From an uncultured Clostridia bacterium (GTDB taxonomy: Bacteria; Bacillota; Clostridia; Lachnospirales; CAG-274), in the NCBI GenBank assembly GCA_944384235.1, contig CALWSP010000017.1, positions 34,707-98,706 on the forward strand: DNA of 64,000 bases, written 5' to 3'. The notes beneath the pieces are model-generated. The model made no database searches. It was not told where the DNA came from and was given only the letters and a program-made list of their open reading frames with translations. Made by a program: the position numbers and the translations under genes. Every line of letters starts with the position of its first letter. Positions within the stretch are counted from its first letter, which is position 1. This document shows positions 61,081 to 64,000 of the stretch, piece by piece.

Positions 61081-62418
61081 TTAAATAATTGTATTAGCCC
61101 ATTTTCTTTTTAGAACTCTTGTTTGGCTAAAAATCATTTTAAACATTTCTTCTGTGTAAACCATTGCAAAGGTTACATAAATAGGCAAGCCTAAAAACTT
61201 TGAGCCTAAAAACGCCATAGGAACGCCTACAAGCCAAACACTAGTCATATCTAAAATTAGACCTGATAGCGTATCTCCACCGCTTCGTAGGATACCTATT
61301 ATATTAATATAGTTAATGTTTTTAAATAATATACCAACAGCTACTATATAGAGCATATAAAGGGCATATTTTTTGCCTTGTTCATCAATATCGAAAAAGC
61401 TAATTATAAAAGGAGCGAAAATTGCAAGTGTTATTCCTGACAAAACAGAAAAAATTATTGTTAGGTAAGTTCCTTTTTTAGAGTAGTCAATGGCTCTTTC
61501 GCTATCTCCAGCACCTAAGATGTTGCTTAGCAAAATTCCACAAGCTGCACCAATTCCCATTCCTGCTACAGCAAAAAGGCTTTGAACAGAAGTTGAAACC
61601 TGAACTGCTGCTTGAGCTACTGTTCCACTATATTTATAAGCTATGCTATAACAAGTTGTGCCTAAGGCCCAAATTAGCTCATTTAGAAAAACTGGCAAAG
61701 CTATTATTAAATATTTTTTTATAAAAACTTTATCAAGGGCGGTATAATCTTTTGGTGTTCCTAAAATTTCAATTTTTCTAATTAAAATTAAAGAAATTTG
61801 GACTATACACTCTAAACTTCTTGCACATATTGTGCCTAAGGCTGCTCCTTTTACGCCCATTCCCATTTTGAAAATGAAAATGTAGTTTAAGCAGACATTT
61901 GTTACTAGGGCTATAAATGTTGTTATCATAGGCTGGCTTGCCCTGCCTATTGCTTTTAAAGAAACATTAACCACATTTACAAAAGCCATTATTAAATAGC
62001 TTAGGCCTATTGTTTTTAAATATGTTTCGCCTAAAGCTATTACATTTGCATCTTTTGAATAGATTGACAAAAGTTCTTTTGGGAGAAAGGTTGCACCCAA
62101 AAAGAAAAGTATTGCGCAGCTTTCAACAAGCATAAAAGCTAGGCCTAGAACTTTTCTTACGCCTTTTATGTCGTTGTTTCCCCAATATTGTGCCATAAAA
62201 ACTGTTGCTCCTGAGCAAATTCCAAAACTACAAAGGTTAAACAAAAAGAAAATTTGGTTGCTTAGACCAACAGCTGTAACACTTTCTGCACCAAGTTTAC
62301 CTGTCATAAAGGTGTCCATTATGTTGATGAGGGAATTTATTAGCTCATTTAACATAATTGGAAGTGCAAGGGAGGAAATATTTCTTAGAAAAATTTTGTC
62401 TTTAAATAGTTCTCTCAT
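61081..62418 (-). CDS. MATE family efflux transporter
   Basis: A 445-residue, 12-helix exporter with two MatE repeats: LALPIMLNELINSLINIMDTFMTGKLG at the start and IALPVFLNELIWALGTTCYSI for the second half (~230). It exports drugs or cationic metabolites against sodium or protons. First gene of a minus-strand pair with ctpA, divergent from the SDR gene. Confidence 0.92.
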   Translation of the reverse strand: MRELFKDKIFLRNISSLALPIMLNELINSLINIMDTFMTGKLGAESVTAVGLSNQIFFLFNLCSFGICSGATVFMAQYWGNNDIKGVRKVLGLAFMLVESCAILFFLGATFLPKELLSIYSKDANVIALGETYLKTIGLSYLIMAFVNVVNVSLKAIGRASQPMITTFIALVTNVCLNYIFIFKMGMGVKGAALGTICARSLECIVQISLILIRKIEILGTPKDYTALDKVFIKKYLIIALPVFLNELIWALGTTCYSIAYKYSGTVAQAAVQVSTSVQSLFAVAGMGIGAACGILLSNILGAGDSERAIDYSKKGTYLTIIFSVLSGITLAIFAPFIISFFDIDEQGKKYALYMLYIVAVGILFKNINYINIIGILRSGGDTLSGLILDMTSVWLVGVPMAFLGSKFLGLPIYVTFAMVYTEEMFKMIFSQTRVLKRKWANTII

Positions 62419-62504
62419 ATTTAATTACCTCTTGCTTTTTATTTTATTATAGTTTATGATAACATTATATAGAAAAAATTGCAATGCTTAATGTGAGGTG
62501 ATTT

Positions 62505-63242
62505 ATGTTCGGGAACAAAACTATTTTAATAACTGGTGGTTCAAGGGGCATTGGCAGGGCTATTGCCAGATTTTTTGCCATTGAAGGCTACAATGTTGCT
62601 ATAACTTGCAAAAGTTCTGAAAGCGAGCTTAAAGAAACTGAAAAAGAGCTTAAAGACTATGGCGTTAGTGTTTTAAGCTATTTAGCTGATGTTTCTGACT
62701 ACGAGGAAATGAAGAAAGTTGTTGCAGACATTGAAAACAGGTTTGGGCGTATTGATGTGCTTGTGAACAACGCTGGAGTTGCCCACATTGGGCTTTTTAA
62801 CACTATGAAAATAGAGCAGTGGAAAAAGGTTGTGGACGTTAATTTTTTTGGCGTTTTAAACACTAGCCACCTTGTTTTGCAAAATATGGTTAGGTTGCAC
62901 AAGGGGAACATTATAAACATTTCTTCTATGTGGGGGGAAATGGGTGCTTCTTGCGAAGCTGTTTATTCTGCAACTAAAGGTGCAATTAACTCTTTTACAA
63001 AGTCTTTAGCAAAAGAGCTTGCCCCAAGCCACATTCGTGTGAACGCCATTTCTTGTGGCGTTATTGAAACAGAAATGAACGATTGTTTTACCCCTAGCGA
63101 GAAAAATGCCCTAATGGAGGAAATTCCTCTTGGCAGGTTTGGAAGGGCGGAGGAAGTTGCAAAACTTGCATACTATTTAGCCAGCGAAGACTCAGCCTAC
63201 ATTACTGGGCAAATTTTAAACATTGACGGAGGTATGAGTTAA
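62505..63242 (+). CDS. SDR reductase, YmfI-like (EF-P 5-aminopentanone reductase)
   Basis: A 245-residue classical SDR: TGGSRGIGRAIA cofactor motif (~9-20), NNAGVAH, catalytic Ser in NISSMWGEMGASCE and Tyr-x3-Lys in YSATK (~152-156), ending in NIDGGMS. The WGxxGASCE segment after the catalytic Ser is typical of Bacillus YmfI, which reduces 5-aminopentanone on elongation factor P, rather than of FabG (no fatty-acid genes nearby). Assignment to that reaction is by motif memory and moderate. Confidence 0.82.
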   Translation: MFGNKTILITGGSRGIGRAIARFFAIEGYNVAITCKSSESELKETEKELKDYGVSVLSYLADVSDYEEMKKVVADIENRFGRIDVLVNNAGVAHIGLFNTMKIEQWKKVVDVNFFGVLNTSHLVLQNMVRLHKGNIINISSMWGEMGASCEAVYSATKGAINSFTKSLAKELAPSHIRVNAISCGVIETEMNDCFTPSEKNALMEEIPLGRFGRAEEVAKLAYYLASEDSAYITGQILNIDGGMS

Positions 63243-63265
63243 GAAAGTTAATGGAGGTTTAAAGT

Positions 63266-63817
63266 ATGAATGAATTAAAAGAGTTTTTAGACATTGTTTG
63301 TGGAAGTTTTAACAACAAAGGTCAATTTGAAGAAATGGAGAAAGAGGGAAAACTATTTCCTTTTGCTGAGCATATTAACACAAGGTGCAATGGCAAGATT
63401 AAAAATTTGCCTGAAAATTTTAAAGGCGAATTTATTGTGGAAGAAAGTTATTACACTGTGAACGGGAAAAAGAGCCAGTCTAGCCACATTTTTCTTTTCA
63501 CAAAAGAAGAAGATGGAGTTTTGCTAACTTCCTACGAAATTCCAGAGGGATACGACAAAAAAGATTTTAAATACGAGAGCATTTTAGAAGAAATAGATTT
63601 TGAAGATTTAAAAAAATCAGAAAAGTTTAACCCTGCTTTATTTATTGAAAAAAATGGAGTTTGGGAAGGTGGAAGCGAAAGTATGTTTTCGCCAGTTTTA
63701 AAGTTTAAGTTAAAAGAAAGATTTTCAAAGGATTGTTTAGAAGTTTCAGAAGTTATGGAAGTTAACGGAAAAAGAACTTTTGGCTATGACGAGCCTATTT
63801 TATACAAAAGGGTTTAA
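63266..63817 (+). CDS. Hypothetical protein, faintly CpcT/CpeT-like
   Basis: A 183-residue soluble, acidic protein. The opening FLDIVCGSFNNKGQFEE recalls the GSFxNxxQ start of the CpcT/CpeT (DUF1001) family, and the following strands (SSHIFLFTKEEDGVLLTSYEIP) fit a lipocalin-like barrel, but the match is weak. It follows the SDR gene by 23 bases with TGGAGG as ribosome binding site and may be co-transcribed. A strong terminator follows. Confidence 0.6.
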   Translation: MNELKEFLDIVCGSFNNKGQFEEMEKEGKLFPFAEHINTRCNGKIKNLPENFKGEFIVEESYYTVNGKKSQSSHIFLFTKEEDGVLLTSYEIPEGYDKKDFKYESILEEIDFEDLKKSEKFNPALFIEKNGVWEGGSESMFSPVLKFKLKERFSKDCLEVSEVMEVNGKRTFGYDEPILYKRV

Positions 63818-63834
63818 AAAAGTTTAAAAAGGGG

Positions 63835-63866
63835 AAAGGCGATAGCTTAGAGCTACCGCCTTTTTT
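63835..63866 (+). terminator. Terminator after the CpcT-like gene
   Basis: AAAGGCG-A-TAGCT pairs with AGCTA-C-CGCCTTT around TAG with one mismatch, followed by a T run. Confidence 0.9.
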
Positions 63867-63874
63867 AAAAGGTA

Positions 63875-63947
63875 GGCTATGTCACAACAAACAGTTGATA
63901 AATAGCCATTTTTATAGGGGAGTATCAGAACTCCCCTACAAACTGTT
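63875..63947. repeat. Cluster of inverted repeats at the right edge
   Basis: Three inverted repeats interleave: GGCTAT (63875-63880)/ATAGCC (63902-63907), AACAGTT (63890-63896)/AACTGTT (63941-63947), and a perfect TAGGGGAGT (63915-63923)/ACTCCCCTA (63930-63938). Neither strand has a T run after the last hairpin, so it is not a normal terminator. The position, just beyond the stop of a minus-strand gene, would fit the non-coding end of an insertion sequence. Confidence 0.5.
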
Positions 63948-63955
63948 ATTTGCAG

Positions 63956-64000
63956 TTATCTATACTCATTTGGAATTTCGATATGAAATGTCTCACACAA
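63956..64000 (-). CDS. 3' end of a minus-strand gene, partial
   Basis: The minus-strand frame entering from the right edge reads LCETFHIEIPNEYR followed by TAA at 63956. Only 14 residues are visible, so the family cannot be named. Its closeness to the inverted-repeat cluster makes a transposase possible. It could also be chance. Confidence 0.35.
   Translation of the reverse strand: MCETFHIEIPNEYR

Overview
The window is a stretch of chromosome from a low-GC, anaerobic, Gram-positive bacterium, most likely a gut-type member of the Clostridia (Lachnospirales and relatives). The reasons are strong AGGAGG ribosome binding sites, A/T-rich intergenic DNA with intrinsic terminators, sigma-A promoters of the TTGACA-N17-TATAAT type, Rex, RecU, YaaO-type decarboxylase, ThyX, B12-type QueG, and several TRAP transporters. 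No tRNA, rRNA, prophage or CRISPR array was seen. The only hint of a mobile element is at the extreme right edge.

Layout. 1-1.1 kb: end of the ribosomal protein operon (rpoA 3' part, rplQ). 1.1-8.5 kb: an accessory catabolic/stress region. It holds a carboxymuconolactone-decarboxylase-like gene plus cupin, an AraC regulator, a mannonate-oxidoreductase-like SDR with an orphan TRAP binding protein, and a transketolase-like DXS paralogue. The CMD/cupin pair and the DXS paralogue share a near-identical MerR-type promoter with a 19-bp spacer. 7.8-13.6 kb: a FadR-type GntR regulator divergent from a six-gene operon (cyclase-family hydrolase, PanE-like reductase, YhcH-family protein, TRAP DctPQM). 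Three GGTATA repeats fill the promoter spacer of that operon. 13.7-17.0 kb: folate genes on the minus strand (folC, HD hydrolase, folP, folBK). 17.1-17.9 kb: a flavodoxin-like reductase and, on the other strand, a structured RNA with its own promoter and terminator that resembles 6S RNA.

18.1-25.8 kb: pyrimidine operon pyrB-pyrC-pyrF-carA-carB. It is preceded by a U-rich leader peptide gene running into a terminator, an arrangement like the Escherichia coli pyrBI attenuator rather than the PyrR-RNA control usual in Firmicutes. 25.9-28.6 kb: two overlapping RimK-type ATP-grasp ligase genes and a phosphofructokinase. 28.6-31.3 kb: an ABC-F protein and Rex. 31.4-36.6 kb: a compact glycosylation cluster (Wzy/WaaL-like ligase, PglF/CapD-like dehydratase, PglC-like phosphoglycosyl transferase, epimerase). 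36.6-44.1 kb: a DUF188 protein, an Orn/Lys/Arg decarboxylase, a third TRAP locus (DctPQM), a lone PTS-IIC-like protein and a LysM-G5 surface protein.

44.2-51 kb: a plus-strand informational block (queG, recU, a secreted GH26-like protein, a DUF1189-like membrane protein, dnaX, ybaB, recR, thyX). 51-53 kb: a minus-strand flavin reductase, TPR protein and membrane-anchored protein. 53-64 kb: an RsmF-type methyltransferase, YgiQ radical SAM protein, an anion transporter, an amino-acid ABC transporter, CtpA protease, a MATE exporter, a YmfI-like SDR and a hypothetical protein. The last 130 bases hold nested inverted repeats and the 3' end of a minus-strand gene.

All identifications come from reading the sequence and remembered family motifs. 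No database search was run, and substrates of the transporters and accessory enzymes are inferred from neighbourhood only.
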